Of a DNA stretch of 64,000 nt, positions 45,096-54,157 are shown piece by piece (position 1 is the first letter of the stretch; each line of letters begins with the position of its first letter). Below the pieces are notes generated by a model. The model ran no database searches. It had not been told where the DNA came from and worked only from the letters and a program-made list of their open reading frames with translations. A program made the translations under genes and the position numbers. This stretch comes from Flavobacterium sp. LC2016-12 (GTDB taxonomy: Bacteria; Bacteroidota; Bacteroidia; Flavobacteriales; Flavobacteriaceae), in assembly GCF_015351595.1 (NCBI RefSeq), contig NZ_JADKPT010000002.1:434001-498000 (forward strand). Reading direction: 5' to 3'.

Positions 45096-45479
45096 TTAGT
45101 GCATGCGCGAAATCCAATCTACTTGAGTAATTGTTGTCATGATAAAAAGGAGATAGCTTAAAAAACCTTTTTGCATAAAAATGCATATATATTTATTGAA
45201 AAAATTTAGAGAACTTATTTTTGTCTCCATTTTTTTTAATATGTAATTATTTAAATAAAACCAGAATATTAGAATAATACTAAAAGCGCATATTTTTCGG
45301 AAATCCGATGGGTTTATTTGATGTGCAAAGAAATTTAATTGGTGTGTTATGTAGATACTTATAAAAATTGTTGCAATGATTAAATTAGCAGAACGATTTA
45401 AAAGATTCTTTTTATGAAGAAATAAGAATAAAAACAGGTTTAAGAATATGAAAAATACATAATAAATAAAGTTTGCCAT
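45096..45479 (-). CDS. Small membrane protein of unknown function
   Basis: The 127-residue product is very hydrophobic, with four likely membrane helices: about residues 3-22, 32-50, 64-82 and 100-116. Positive loops (LHKKN, KKMETK) suggest an inner-membrane topology. I recognise no family. It is isolated between the HD-gene hairpin and the CTTTG repeat behind the FeoB cluster. Base composition is more AT-rich than that of its neighbours, and the reading could be a weakly expressed or degenerate gene. Moderate confidence that it is real. Confidence 0.5.
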   Translation of the reverse strand: MANFIYYVFFIFLNLFLFLFLHKKNLLNRSANLIIATIFISIYITHQLNFFAHQINPSDFRKICAFSIILIFWFYLNNYILKKMETKISSLNFFNKYICIFMQKGFLSYLLFIMTTITQVDWISRMH

Positions 45480-45529
45480 ATTCTGAAATTAATTTTAATC
45501 TATATATCTCTGTGAATTGTTTCCAAAAC

Positions 45530-45558
45530 CTTTGTCCCTTTGAGCCTTTGCCCCTTTG
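45530..45558. repeat. CTTTG array, 8-bp period, four units
   Basis: CTTTG occurs at 45530, 45538, 45546 and 45554, an exact 8-bp period (CTTTGNNC). On the minus strand it reads CAAAG. A sister array with the same period lies at 59943-59971. Confidence 0.8.
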
Positions 45559-45567
45559 AACCTTCTT

Positions 45568-45690
45568 CTACGAACATCCACAATTCCCATCGCCACAATC
45601 CTTTTTCTTCTTAGATTTCCAAAAGAACTTCTTAATCAAAAAGACAACGGCGATAAATAATATTCCAAAGGCAATAATTTCTTGTATCAT
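45568..45690 (-). CDS. FeoB-associated Cys-rich membrane protein
   Basis: A 40-residue frame starts 6 bp after the feoB stop codon. An N-terminal hydrophobic helix (residues 4-20) is followed by a basic stretch (KKFFWKSKKKK) and a C-terminal CGDGNCGCS motif. This matches the short FeoB-associated Cys-rich membrane proteins found behind feoB in many anaerobes and Bacteroidota, as I remember that family. The Cys cluster could help handle ferrous iron on the cytoplasmic side. The spacing implies translation with feoAB. Confidence 0.8.
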   Translation of the reverse strand: MIQEIIAFGILFIAVVFLIKKFFWKSKKKKDCGDGNCGCS

Positions 45691-45696
45691 AGCCGT

Positions 45697-47796
45697 TTAT
45701 TTTAAAAGTTGATAGGCTAAAAGTGCTACAAAATAAGCTAAACCGCTCATTAAGAATAATTGCATCGCGGGCCATTTCCACGAATTCGTTTCTTTTTTGG
45801 TAATGGCCAATGTACTGGCGCATTGCATCGCAAAAGCATAAAATAGCAATAGTGAAATTCCAGAAGCAAAATTAAAGATTTTCTCGCCCGTTTGCGGATT
45901 TACTTCTTTCTGCATTTTGCTTTTAATGGTTGCTTCATTGTCGCTGTCTCCAACACTGTAAATGGTGGCAAGAGTTCCAACAAAAACCTCACGTGCGGCA
46001 AACGAACTGATAATCGCAATTCCTATTTTCCAGTCGTAGCCTAAAGGCGAAATGGTAGGCTCAATGGCTTTACCCATAATTCCGATGTATGAATTCTCTA
46101 ATTTTTGAGAAGCGACTTCGTTTTCAAACTGAACTTCATTTAAAGTTGTATTGGCAAATCTTTCTTTTACGATAGTTTCGGCTTCGTTAAAATCTCTTCC
46201 GGGGCCAAAAGAAGCTAAAAACCATAAAATCACAGATATTGCTAAGATAATTTTACCCGCACCAACAACAAACGCTTTGGTTTTCTCTACAACATTAATC
46301 CCAACATTCTTTAAAAGCGGCATTTTGTAGCTCGGCATTTCGACTACGAAATAGGTTTTAGAATTAAATTTCAGAATCTTATTTAAGATATAAGCAGATA
46401 AAATAGCAGTTCCAAATCCTAGTAAATACAATAACATTAACGATAAACCCTGTAAATTTAGAATTCCCAAAACGCGCTGATCCGAAATTACGAGCGAAAT
46501 AATAATCGTATAAACCGGTAATCTTGCTGAACAAGTTGTGAACGGTGTTACTAAAATAGTAATTAAACGTTCTTTCCAGTTTTCGATATTTCTAGTAGCC
46601 ATGATTGCCGGTATAGCACATGCAGTTCCTGAAATCAAAGGCACGACACTTTTTCCTGAAAGCCCAAATTTACGCATTATTTTATCCATCAAAAATACCA
46701 CACGACTCATGTATCCGCTTTCTTCCAAAATGGAAATAAACAGAAACAAAAAGGCAATTTGTGGAATGAAAATCAGAATTCCGCCAATTCCAGGAATAAT
46801 TCCCTGTGAAAGCAAATCGGTTAAAATACCACTTGGCAATTCTGAAGCGGCCCAACTGCTTAAAGAAGCAAAAGTGCTGTCAATGAAATCCATAGGAATC
46901 GTTGACCAGCTGAAAATAGATTGGAAAATCAAAAACAAAATCGCAAGGAAAATTACATAACCCCAAAACTTGTGCGTTAAAACACGGTCAAGTCTTGCGC
47001 GAATATCTTTTGCCATCGATTCATCAACCTGTAAACCTTCTTTCAGAACATCATTGATAAATTGATACCTTTTGATGGTTTCTTTTTGCTGTAGGCGCTT
47101 TAATTCCGAATGTGATTTGGTAAAAGTGCTTCGGATTTCATTACGTTCCAAATTCAAAAAATTAACATCCTGCGTGATAACCAACCATAATTTATACAAT
47201 AATTGATTTGGAAAAGCGTGTTGTAGTTTTGCAAAATAGGCAGCATCAATTACAGAAGCATTTAAACAAGGTTCATGCGGAATCGTTTTGTATGAAACAA
47301 TTAATTCTTTTAACTCCTCGATTCCATGACCTTTACGCGAACTTACTAAGGCAATTTTGGTTTTTAGTTTTTCTTCTAAGTAGGGAATATCAAGTGTAAT
47401 TCCTTTGCTTTCCATACGATCAGACATATTGATGACTAAAATCGTCGGAATTTCAAGGTCTTTTATTTGAGTGTAAATCAGTAAGTTTCGTTTCAGATTT
47501 TCAACATCGGTTACCACTACTGCAACATCCGGATATAATTTGTCGTTTTTGTTAAGCAAAAGTTCAATCACAACACTTTCATCCATTGAACTGGCATTCA
47601 GACTATATGTTCCTGGTAAATCAAGAATATTAGCTTTGATGTTATGAGGAAGTTTACAGAAACCAATTTTTTTCTCAACGGTGATTCCCGGGTAATTTCC
47701 AACCTGCTGATTTAAACCGGTAAGTTGATTAAAAACAGAAGTTTTTCCGGTATTCGGATTCCCGATAAGGGCAACATTTATATTTTGAATGCTCAT
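45697..47796 (-). CDS. feoB: Ferrous iron transporter FeoB
   Basis: FeoB imports Fe2+ across the inner membrane. The 699-residue protein has an N-terminal G domain with G1 GNPNTGKTSVF, G3 DLPGTYSL and G4 NMSD. A helical guanine-dissociation-inhibitor region follows to about residue 270. The membrane domain (residues 280-699) has two Gate motifs, the Cys-containing ISGTACAIPAIMATR and VTPFTTCSARLPVY, and a C-terminal helix bundle. Its start overlaps the feoA stop codon by 1 nt (TAATG). A Cys-rich partner follows. The G1 motif has Asn-Thr, as in active FeoB. Confidence 0.97.
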   Translation of the reverse strand: MSIQNINVALIGNPNTGKTSVFNQLTGLNQQVGNYPGITVEKKIGFCKLPHNIKANILDLPGTYSLNASSMDESVVIELLLNKNDKLYPDVAVVVTDVENLKRNLLIYTQIKDLEIPTILVINMSDRMESKGITLDIPYLEEKLKTKIALVSSRKGHGIEELKELIVSYKTIPHEPCLNASVIDAAYFAKLQHAFPNQLLYKLWLVITQDVNFLNLERNEIRSTFTKSHSELKRLQQKETIKRYQFINDVLKEGLQVDESMAKDIRARLDRVLTHKFWGYVIFLAILFLIFQSIFSWSTIPMDFIDSTFASLSSWAASELPSGILTDLLSQGIIPGIGGILIFIPQIAFLFLFISILEESGYMSRVVFLMDKIMRKFGLSGKSVVPLISGTACAIPAIMATRNIENWKERLITILVTPFTTCSARLPVYTIIISLVISDQRVLGILNLQGLSLMLLYLLGFGTAILSAYILNKILKFNSKTYFVVEMPSYKMPLLKNVGINVVEKTKAFVVGAGKIILAISVILWFLASFGPGRDFNEAETIVKERFANTTLNEVQFENEVASQKLENSYIGIMGKAIEPTISPLGYDWKIGIAIISSFAAREVFVGTLATIYSVGDSDNEATIKSKMQKEVNPQTGEKIFNFASGISLLLFYAFAMQCASTLAITKKETNSWKWPAMQLFLMSGLAYFVALLAYQLLK

Positions 47797-48035
47797 TACA
47801 AATTGGTTTTGATAAGTTCAACTTCAATTTCACGAGCAGTTTCTATACGAATGGCAACATGTGAGCCATTAATGTCTAAATATAAAGGATCTCCAAAAGG
47901 AGCAATTTGAAGTAATTCGACTAAGCTGCCCGGCAAACAACCCATTTCTAATAACTTTAGAGGAATAAGATCGATATCAAAATCTTTGATAATGGCTTTT
48001 TCGCCTTTTTTCAGGGTATGGATTGTATTTTGCAA
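47796..48035 (-). CDS. feoA: Ferrous iron transport protein FeoA
   Basis: The 79-residue SH3-like cytoplasmic protein assists FeoB. It has the family landmarks LKKGEKAIIKDF, the LLEMGCLPGSLVEL turn and the IAPFGDPLYLDINGSHVAIR strand pair. It is the first gene of feoA-feoB-Cys-rich and has a good Bacteroidota promoter 26-54 bp upstream. I see no obvious Fur box, but Bacteroidota Fur sites are poorly defined, so this is not evidence against iron control. Confidence 0.92.
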   Translation of the reverse strand: MQNTIHTLKKGEKAIIKDFDIDLIPLKLLEMGCLPGSLVELLQIAPFGDPLYLDINGSHVAIRIETAREIEVELIKTNL

Positions 48036-48060
48036 GCTTATTTAGATTGAATTTAGATTG

Positions 48061-48089
48061 CAAAAATAGACAATAATTCTTTATTTCAA
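48061..48089 (-). promoter_or_regulatory. Promoter of feoAB
   Basis: On the minus strand TTG (48087-48089), an 18-nt spacer and TATTTTTG (48061-48068) match TTG-N18-TAnnTTTG. It lies 26 bp before the feoA ATG. Confidence 0.65.
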
Positions 48090-48138
48090 GGCAATTAACC
48101 GTTTTGATTGTGCCAAAATTTACTTAAATAAGCCAATT

Positions 48139-48804
48139 TTACTCTTGCGACAAGAAATTGATGTCTTCTATAAGTCTTTGAATTTCTTCTTTATTTGTTC
48201 CGTCATAAAATCCCCGAACGCGGCGTTTTTGATCTACCAAAACAAAATTCTCTGTGTGAACCATATCATACAATTGATCAGGACGACCTAATTTCACCGC
48301 TAAGTATGATTTTCTGGCCATCGTGTAAATCTCTTTTTTATCGCCGGTAACCAAATTCCATTTGCTGTCTACAACTCCGTATTTAACAGCATAAGCTTTT
48401 AAAACAGAAACACTATCTACTTCAGGAAAGACAGTATGAGAAAGGAGCATTACTTTAGGATTGTTAAGAACTGCTTTTTGAACTTCTGATAAATTGGTCG
48501 ACATCTTTGGACAAATCGATCCGCAAGTCGTAAAGAAGAAGTCGGCTACATAAATTTTTCCTTCGTAATTTTTTTGCGTAATCGTATCGCCATTCTGATT
48601 TACAAAAGAGAAATCTGCAATGGTGTGGTATTTGCTTTTGTATTGAATGGTGCTATCAACCAGTTCAGGATTTACGTCAGCCGGATTGTAAATGGGTAAT
48701 GTTTTTTGTGGTTTTAAAGCCGAATAAAATAGGGATATAGTAACTACCGAAAATACAATTAAAACAATAAAGAATTTGCGGTATTTGTATAGTAAAGATT
48801 TCAT
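48139..48804 (-). CDS. SCO1/SenC-family copper chaperone
   Basis: The 221-residue membrane-anchored protein (TM helix about residues 11-28) has a thioredoxin-like fold exposed to the periplasm. The copper-binding CxxxC motif appears in TTCGSICPKMS, and the conserved His in MVHTENFVLVDQ. SCO proteins load the CuA site of cytochrome c oxidase. The start MKSLLYKYRKF is chosen because the upstream in-frame ATG at 48822 falls within the -7 element. It stands next to the iron transporter but is transcribed on its own. Confidence 0.9.
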   Translation of the reverse strand: MKSLLYKYRKFFIVLIVFSVVTISLFYSALKPQKTLPIYNPADVNPELVDSTIQYKSKYHTIADFSFVNQNGDTITQKNYEGKIYVADFFFTTCGSICPKMSTNLSEVQKAVLNNPKVMLLSHTVFPEVDSVSVLKAYAVKYGVVDSKWNLVTGDKKEIYTMARKSYLAVKLGRPDQLYDMVHTENFVLVDQKRRVRGFYDGTNKEEIQRLIEDINFLSQE

Positions 48805-48819
48805 AAACAGAATTTGGCG

Positions 48820-48827
48820 CAAAAATA
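48820..48827 (-). promoter_or_regulatory. SCO gene promoter, -7 element
   Basis: TATTTTTG on the minus strand, 15 bp before the chosen ATG. A TTG occurs 14 nt further up, a short spacing. Confidence 0.45.
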
Positions 48828-48920
48828 CGAAAAGGAGTTTTCAAAAAACTAATTATGTGTTGTTTTTAACAGGCTTTTGACTTTGATTAAAAGTAATATG
48901 TTAGAATATTTTAATCACGG

Positions 48921-48979
48921 AAAGACGCGAAGTCGCAAAGTTTTATTTTTTAAGTTATACTTTGCGACTTCGCGTCTTT
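48921..48979. repeat. Perfect 21-bp inverted repeat between SCO and EamA genes
   Basis: The left arm (48921-48941, starting AAAGACGCGAAGTCG) and right arm (48959-48979) are exact complements around a 17-nt T-rich loop. The GC content of the arms is well above the surroundings. It lies 30 bp past the EamA stop codon and can serve as its terminator. Confidence 0.85.
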
Positions 48980-49008
48980 GCGAGAGATCAAAAGAGACAT
49001 AATATTCT

Positions 49009-49995
49009 TTAAATTTTAGTCTTTCTAATAGATTTGTTGACCAAGTATAATCCAATTAAAGTCACGGCCGCACCAATGGCAATGGCCTGTGTAAGGGTTT
49101 CTCCAAAAATGAAAGATCCTAAAACCATGGCAACTATCGGATTTATATACACATAAATACTGCTGATTTCCGTTGGAAGATGTTGTAATGTATAAATAAA
49201 GGCGATGAAAGTTAAGACCGAACCAATAATGATTAAGTAAGCAATCGCCCACCAGGAATTTAAAGAGATTTCACTCAAAGGAATATTAGTTCCTGCGGCT
49301 TCTGTAATTCCAAATAAAAATACACTCGAAATCAACATCTGCAATCCTAAACTGAAATAGGGATTAAAACTGGCCGCCTTTTTCTTAGTTTCCAAAATTC
49401 CGAAAGCCCAAGTAATAGTTGAAATGAGGGTTAAAAAGATTCCGAATTGAAAATCTGGCCGTAGAAAATCAGATAAGTAATCCATGAAGATGATACAGAT
49501 CCCACCAAAACTGATAAGCATTCCGAATAAAGCCACTTTGGCGATTTTTATACCATTAAAAAAATTGATAACAATAATCCAAATTGGAAACAGAGCACTA
49601 ATAATAGCACCTAATCCGCTGCTGATATATTTTACGCCCCAAGTACTTAAGCCATTACTTAACGCAAAATTCAAAATAGATAAAATAATAATCGTTTTCC
49701 ATTGTTTCCCTCTTGGCCATGGCTCTTTTTTGATTAGAAAATAACCAACATAAAGAAGGCCACCCAAAAACTGACGAATAGTGGCCACCTGCAGCCCGGG
49801 CATATGTCTAACCGCTTCTTTAGATGCTAACCACGTTGTTCCCCAAAAGAAACTCACCCAGCATAAAGCTAAAATTGGAAATCCGATAGCTTCAATTTTT
49901 CCTGAAAAGGCATTCTGAATTTTTGCTCTCACTGTAATAAAAGTTTTAGCAAATATTCCAAAAACAATTTGAATTAATGACTTATAATCAGACAT
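49009..49995 (-). CDS. EamA-family transporter (drug/metabolite transporter)
   Basis: The 328-residue protein has ten predicted membrane helices arranged as two EamA repeats, each about 135 residues. The first begins PILALCWVSFFWGTTWLASKEAVRHM, the second LISTITWAFGILETKKK. Such proteins export metabolites or amino acids across the inner membrane. An N-terminal extension of about 25 polar residues precedes helix 1, and a later start is possible. Substrate unknown. It is divergent from the M13 peptidase gene. Confidence 0.88.
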   Translation of the reverse strand: MSDYKSLIQIVFGIFAKTFITVRAKIQNAFSGKIEAIGFPILALCWVSFFWGTTWLASKEAVRHMPGLQVATIRQFLGGLLYVGYFLIKKEPWPRGKQWKTIIILSILNFALSNGLSTWGVKYISSGLGAIISALFPIWIIVINFFNGIKIAKVALFGMLISFGGICIIFMDYLSDFLRPDFQFGIFLTLISTITWAFGILETKKKAASFNPYFSLGLQMLISSVFLFGITEAAGTNIPLSEISLNSWWAIAYLIIIGSVLTFIAFIYTLQHLPTEISSIYVYINPIVAMVLGSFIFGETLTQAIAIGAAVTLIGLYLVNKSIRKTKI

Positions 49996-50097
49996 ATATT
50001 CATGAAATTTTTTGTTGTTTATGATCGATTTTTTGCATTAAAAATCGTACCTGAAATTATTGGATAAATTTTAACATAGAGTTCCGAATAATAACAA

Positions 50098-50105
50098 TAT
50101 GTTTG
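50098..50105 (+). promoter_or_regulatory. M13 peptidase gene promoter, -7 element
   Basis: TATGTTTG matches TAnnTTTG, 26 bp before the ATG. No clear -33 element. Confidence 0.4.
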
Positions 50106-50131
50106 TAGATATACTAAAATTATAAAGAAAT

Positions 50132-52192
50132 ATGATTAAACAGCTTACTAAACCTATGTTTTGTGTAGTTTCTGCAATGTTTACATTCACTGCAGTTGAG
50201 GCTCAAGATGCAAAACCAAAAGAACCGGGTATCAATGTTTCTTACATGAATACGAAGGTTAGTCCGAGTCAGGATTTTTTTCAATATGTAAACGGAACAT
50301 GGTTAGATAAAACCGAAATCCCGAGTGACCGTACAACGTGGGGAAGTTTTAATGAATTGATCAAAAAAACAGATAAAGATGCAATGGCAATTTTGAAGGA
50401 AGCTTCAAAAAATCCAAAGTATAAATCGAATACCGATCAAGGTAAAGCTGTCAATTTATTCAATACTGTTTTAGACACAGTAGGGAGAAACAAAAGAGGA
50501 ATAGAACCTTTGAAACCATACTTGAAAAAAATTGACGCTATTAAAAATATAGCTGATCTTCAAAAGTATTTAGTAGAAATGGAACCTCAGGGCGGAAATG
50601 ATTTCTTCGGAATTTACATTGGAGCTGATGAAAAAAACAGTTCAAAAAATTCGGTAAGTCTTGGCGTAAGCCGATTGGGTTTATCTGATAAAGATTATTA
50701 CACTTCTGAAGATAAAGATTCAAAAGAAAAACGTGCTAAATATGAGCTTCATGTAGCGAGAATGATGCAGTTTATTGGAGAATCTCCTGAAAAAGCAAAA
50801 CAGAGCGCAGCAGAAATCCTGGCTTTGGAAACTTCTTTGTCAAGTCCGAGATTAAATCGTGTTGAGAGTAGAGACAGTCGTCTTCAATATAACCCGATGA
50901 CAGTTGCTGAACTTCAAAAGTTAACTCCGGCAATTAAATGGGATGCTTATTTTACAGGACTTGGTTTGGCAAAACTGGACACAGTTGTAGTTATTGAACC
51001 ACGTTATATGAAAGCGTTGCAAACCGTTTTTACTGAAAACAAAGTACCACAATGGAAAGAATATTTAAAATGGACTTTATTGAACCGTTCAACTTCACAT
51101 TTAACAACTGAAATTGAATCGGCAAATTTTGACTTTTACAGTAAAACTTTAAGAGGAGCAATTAAACAATTACCTCGTGAAGAAAATGCTTTACAGGTTG
51201 TAAACAGAAGTATCGGAGAGGCACTTGGTAAGCTGTATGTAGAGAAAGTTTTTCCTGCTGAAGCAAAAACCAAAGCGATTGATATGATTCACAATGTGAT
51301 TACGGCTTACCAAAACCGTATTAATAATTTAGCATGGATGTCTGACGCTACAAAAGTAAAAGCAATTGAGAAACTGAACAAAATCACTATAAAAGTGGGT
51401 TATCCGGACAAATGGAAAGATTATTCTGCTTTAGAAATTAAAAGTGTTGCTGAAGGTGGAAGCTATTTTGAGAATGCACACAATTTATCAAAATGGAATT
51501 TCAAAAAAGGTTTAGAAAAATTAAATAAGCCAGTGGATAAAACAGAGTGGGGAATGTCGCCACAAACTGTTAATGCTTATTACAACCCGTCTTATAATGA
51601 AATTGTTTTCCCAGCAGCAATTTTACAACCGCCTTTTTACAATTACCAAGCCGATGAAGCTGTGAATTATGGTGGAATTGGAGCTGTAATTGGTCACGAA
51701 ATTTCACATGGTTTTGATGATTCAGGAGCACGTTATAATGCAGATGGAAATCTTGTAGACTGGTGGACTGCTGACGATTTAAAACAATTTACAACTTTAG
51801 GAAATGAACTTGCAGATCAATATAGTGCTTTAGAGCCACTGCCGGGAATTCATGTAGATGGTAAATTTACTTTGGGAGAAAACATTGGAGATTTAGGTGG
51901 AATTAATGCTGCTTACGACGGATTGCAATTGTACTTAAAAGCACATGGAAATCCAGGTCTAATTGATGGTTTTACGCCTGAACAACGTTTCTTCATTTCT
52001 TGGGCTACGGTTTGGAGAACAAAAACCAGAGATGAGGCAATTAAAAGTCAGGTAAAAACAGATCCACACTCTCCAGGAATGTACAGGGCTTATGTGCCAA
52101 TTCAGAATGTTGATGCTTTCTATCAGGCATTCGGAATTAAACAGGGAGATAAAATGTACATAGAACCAGCGAAAAGAGTAAAAATCTGGTAA
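50132..52192 (+). CDS. M13 family zinc metallopeptidase (neprilysin/PepO type)
   Basis: The 686-residue exported endopeptidase has a signal peptide (cleavage near AVEAQD). The N-terminal M13 domain covers about residues 30-420, the catalytic domain 470-686. Zinc ligands are in GHEISHGFDD (HExxH, about residue 523) and in ENIGDLGG (ExxxD). The substrate-binding VNAYYNPSYNEIVFPAAILQPPFY segment is present. Members degrade oligopeptides in the periplasm or at the surface. It is monocistronic with a clear terminator, and length and motifs are complete. Confidence 0.95.
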   Translation: MIKQLTKPMFCVVSAMFTFTAVEAQDAKPKEPGINVSYMNTKVSPSQDFFQYVNGTWLDKTEIPSDRTTWGSFNELIKKTDKDAMAILKEASKNPKYKSNTDQGKAVNLFNTVLDTVGRNKRGIEPLKPYLKKIDAIKNIADLQKYLVEMEPQGGNDFFGIYIGADEKNSSKNSVSLGVSRLGLSDKDYYTSEDKDSKEKRAKYELHVARMMQFIGESPEKAKQSAAEILALETSLSSPRLNRVESRDSRLQYNPMTVAELQKLTPAIKWDAYFTGLGLAKLDTVVVIEPRYMKALQTVFTENKVPQWKEYLKWTLLNRSTSHLTTEIESANFDFYSKTLRGAIKQLPREENALQVVNRSIGEALGKLYVEKVFPAEAKTKAIDMIHNVITAYQNRINNLAWMSDATKVKAIEKLNKITIKVGYPDKWKDYSALEIKSVAEGGSYFENAHNLSKWNFKKGLEKLNKPVDKTEWGMSPQTVNAYYNPSYNEIVFPAAILQPPFYNYQADEAVNYGGIGAVIGHEISHGFDDSGARYNADGNLVDWWTADDLKQFTTLGNELADQYSALEPLPGIHVDGKFTLGENIGDLGGINAAYDGLQLYLKAHGNPGLIDGFTPEQRFFISWATVWRTKTRDEAIKSQVKTDPHSPGMYRAYVPIQNVDAFYQAFGIKQGDKMYIEPAKRVKIW

Positions 52193-52205
52193 TCTTATAA
52201 TCATA

Positions 52206-52234
52206 AAAAACGGCGCTAATTTAGCGCCGTTTTT
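52206..52234. terminator. Bidirectional terminator between the M13 and GyrI-like genes
   Basis: The stem CGGCGCTA/TAGCGCCG (52211-52218 with 52222-52229) is extended by A5/T5. It stands 14 bp after the M13 stop codon and 8 bp from the convergent GyrI-like gene end, so it can serve both. Confidence 0.85.
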
Positions 52235-52241
52235 GTTTTAT

Positions 52242-52691
52242 CTAATTAATTGCAATAAAAATATCAACTTCTGCAGTTTCAGGATTTTGTGCTTTCTCTC
52301 CGTAAATTTCAAAATCTGAGGTAAAACTTCTGTCTAAATCTGAATTCCAGATTTTCATCCATTCATTAAAAACAATGTTCTCATGAAGATTTCCTTTTGC
52401 AGTGAATTTTTCATAAGTTGCTTTTTCAATAGCTTTGCCTGTCATTTCTTCCGGAATAAAATCTAAAGAGCTTACAAGACATCCTAAAATTGTTGTGTAA
52501 GGCTTCGTATGATCTTTTTCGTATTCGGTATAAACACAATAAAGAGCATTGTCTATTTTATTCGGAATTTTTTCAGCAATTCCTTCTGTCATAAATTTGT
52601 TCCAAAGAGCGGGAATATCTTCTCCCGATTGACCATTTTCGTTAGTCGTTCGTACTGAAATCCCAATAATACTAAATTTTTGAATATCCAT
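52242..52691 (-). CDS. GyrI-like / effector-binding domain protein
   Basis: The 149-residue protein is a free-standing effector-binding domain of the kind found at the end of AraC-type regulators and in Cass2-like proteins. The opening is FSIIGISVRTTNENGQSGEDIPALWNKF, followed by ALYCVYTEYEKDHTKPYTTILGCLV and the end FEIYGEKAQNPETAEVDIFIAI. It has no DNA-binding segment. Such domains bind small hydrophobic ligands. Nothing in the neighbourhood suggests which one. Confidence 0.78.
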   Translation of the reverse strand: MDIQKFSIIGISVRTTNENGQSGEDIPALWNKFMTEGIAEKIPNKIDNALYCVYTEYEKDHTKPYTTILGCLVSSLDFIPEEMTGKAIEKATYEKFTAKGNLHENIVFNEWMKIWNSDLDRSFTSDFEIYGEKAQNPETAEVDIFIAIN

Positions 52692-52764
52692 TTTAGTTCA
52701 ATTGTTTTGTTTGATTTCAAATGTACGATGACCTTGCGACAACAGTATGTCAGCAGGAAATTGT

Positions 52765-53172
52765 TTATTTCAAATTGCTGTAAATGTAAGCTTCTATGGC
52801 CTTTAATTCTTCATCAGTCATTGCCTGCGTTACCGGGAAATTAGTTTTCATAACTGAAAATTGACTCGGATCAACAATTGGATCTGCATTTCCTTTAAGG
52901 AAAGTAACAATATCGCCTTTTTTGTCTTTGTATGTTTTACCAATTTCCTGAATACTCGGACCAATAACTTTTTGATCAACCTGATGGCAGGAAACACAAT
53001 TCCCTTTTCCTTCAAAAATTGATTTTCCTAAAGCTTCAGGTGTTTTGACTTCCGCCGATTCTCCTTCTGAATAAGATTCGGTCGTAGCTTCAGTTGATTT
53101 TCCAAAAGGCTCCTGCTCTTTTTTACAAGAAGCAAAAGCTAAAACGGCAGTTAAGAATAATACTTTTTTCAT
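52765..53172 (-). CDS. c-type cytochrome lipoprotein
   Basis: The 135-residue protein has a lipoprotein signal (FASCKKE), a Ser/Glu-rich linker and one cytochrome c class I domain. The haem motif is CVSCH (about residue 60) and the distal Met ligand is in FSVMKTNFPV, followed by the C-terminal helix DEELKAIEAYIYS. It is a periplasmic electron carrier. It starts 14 bp after the preceding secreted protein and lies downstream of hemB, which fits haem demand, though this link is inferred. Confidence 0.92.
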   Translation of the reverse strand: MKKVLFLTAVLAFASCKKEQEPFGKSTEATTESYSEGESAEVKTPEALGKSIFEGKGNCVSCHQVDQKVIGPSIQEIGKTYKDKKGDIVTFLKGNADPIVDPSQFSVMKTNFPVTQAMTDEELKAIEAYIYSNLK

Positions 53173-53186
53173 TATTAAATTAATTA

Positions 53187-54104
53187 TTATTTCATTGCTT
53201 CAAATTTGTAACCATTATAAAGCAATTTTGCAACGATTTGTTTTGAAAGCAAATCTTTATCTTCATTACCATAAAAATCAAGATTGAATTTTTCACTATC
53301 AGTAAGAGTTCCTCTAAGATTAAAGTATTTGTTATCAGGTGTTATTATTTCGTCTTTAATGTGTTTATCAGTGTTAGGGTTTCTGTAACCTGTTTTTGTT
53401 GCATACCATGCACCAACAACTCTGGTTCTTCTTTGTTCTCTGTTATTATTGTCTATTTCTGTAAAAGTAGAATTTACGGTATAAACTAAACTTGGAGGAA
53501 AGTTGGGCATAAACGTAACGTTACTTTTAGTCACATCACCAATTGCTACATATTCTAATACAGGAGCACCATTTTTATAAACTTCTTGTTTTTGGTAAAT
53601 TGTACCACCAGAAACTTTTACATTCAGTGCAGTCATTGCATCATATTCTGTTTTTAACTGGTCTTTTGTTTTTTGGTCAGCATCAGCAAATACTTTTTTA
53701 ATATCTGTTGGGGTACCATTAATAAATTCTAAAACACCTTTTTCGTCTATACCAGATGCGCTAATAAATTTGTATTTATCATTACAAACACTTGCTACGA
53801 TTGTTCTCTGAAAACTTAACCCCTGATCTTTTCCGTAATCAATAATTTCATTGGTTTTATTGTTGCTTAGATCAGTAAGAAGTGACCAATAAACAGTAGA
53901 ACCATCAAGTAAAGAATTGCTTTTTCGCTCAATTGAAAATATTGGGCGATTGTCAAGAGATAAGATTTTGTAAACTACTTTTTCTTTGTCTAAAATGGCA
54001 ACCTCCGTTTCGTCGATACTAATTTTATCTTTTTTAATTCTAATTTCCTGTGCTACAGTTGTTAAAGTAGCGGCCATCATGAAAGTAAGTAATACGTTTT
54101 TCAT
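53187..54104 (-). CDS. Secreted protein of unknown function
   Basis: The 305-residue protein has a signal peptide (cleavage near TTVAQE). The body is beta-rich in its N-terminal half (KISIDETEVAILDKEKVVYKILSLDNRPIFSIER). A middle helical segment precedes the C-terminal GYRNPNTDKHIKDEIITPDNKYFNLRGTL region. No cysteine pattern or catalytic motif stands out, and I do not recognise the family. It lies between hemB (53 bp away) and the cytochrome c gene and is probably transcribed with them. Confidence 0.7.
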   Translation of the reverse strand: MKNVLLTFMMAATLTTVAQEIRIKKDKISIDETEVAILDKEKVVYKILSLDNRPIFSIERKSNSLLDGSTVYWSLLTDLSNNKTNEIIDYGKDQGLSFQRTIVASVCNDKYKFISASGIDEKGVLEFINGTPTDIKKVFADADQKTKDQLKTEYDAMTALNVKVSGGTIYQKQEVYKNGAPVLEYVAIGDVTKSNVTFMPNFPPSLVYTVNSTFTEIDNNNREQRRTRVVGAWYATKTGYRNPNTDKHIKDEIITPDNKYFNLRGTLTDSEKFNLDFYGNEDKDLLSKQIVAKLLYNGYKFEAMK

Positions 54105-54157
54105 ATATTTTTAGGGTTTAAATTGAGACGCTAAAATATACTTTATTTTGTCACTAA

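Noticed and set aside
46538..46960. 140-residue frame antisense to feoB
   Set aside because: It lies wholly inside the conserved membrane domain of feoB with no promoter or recognisable protein.
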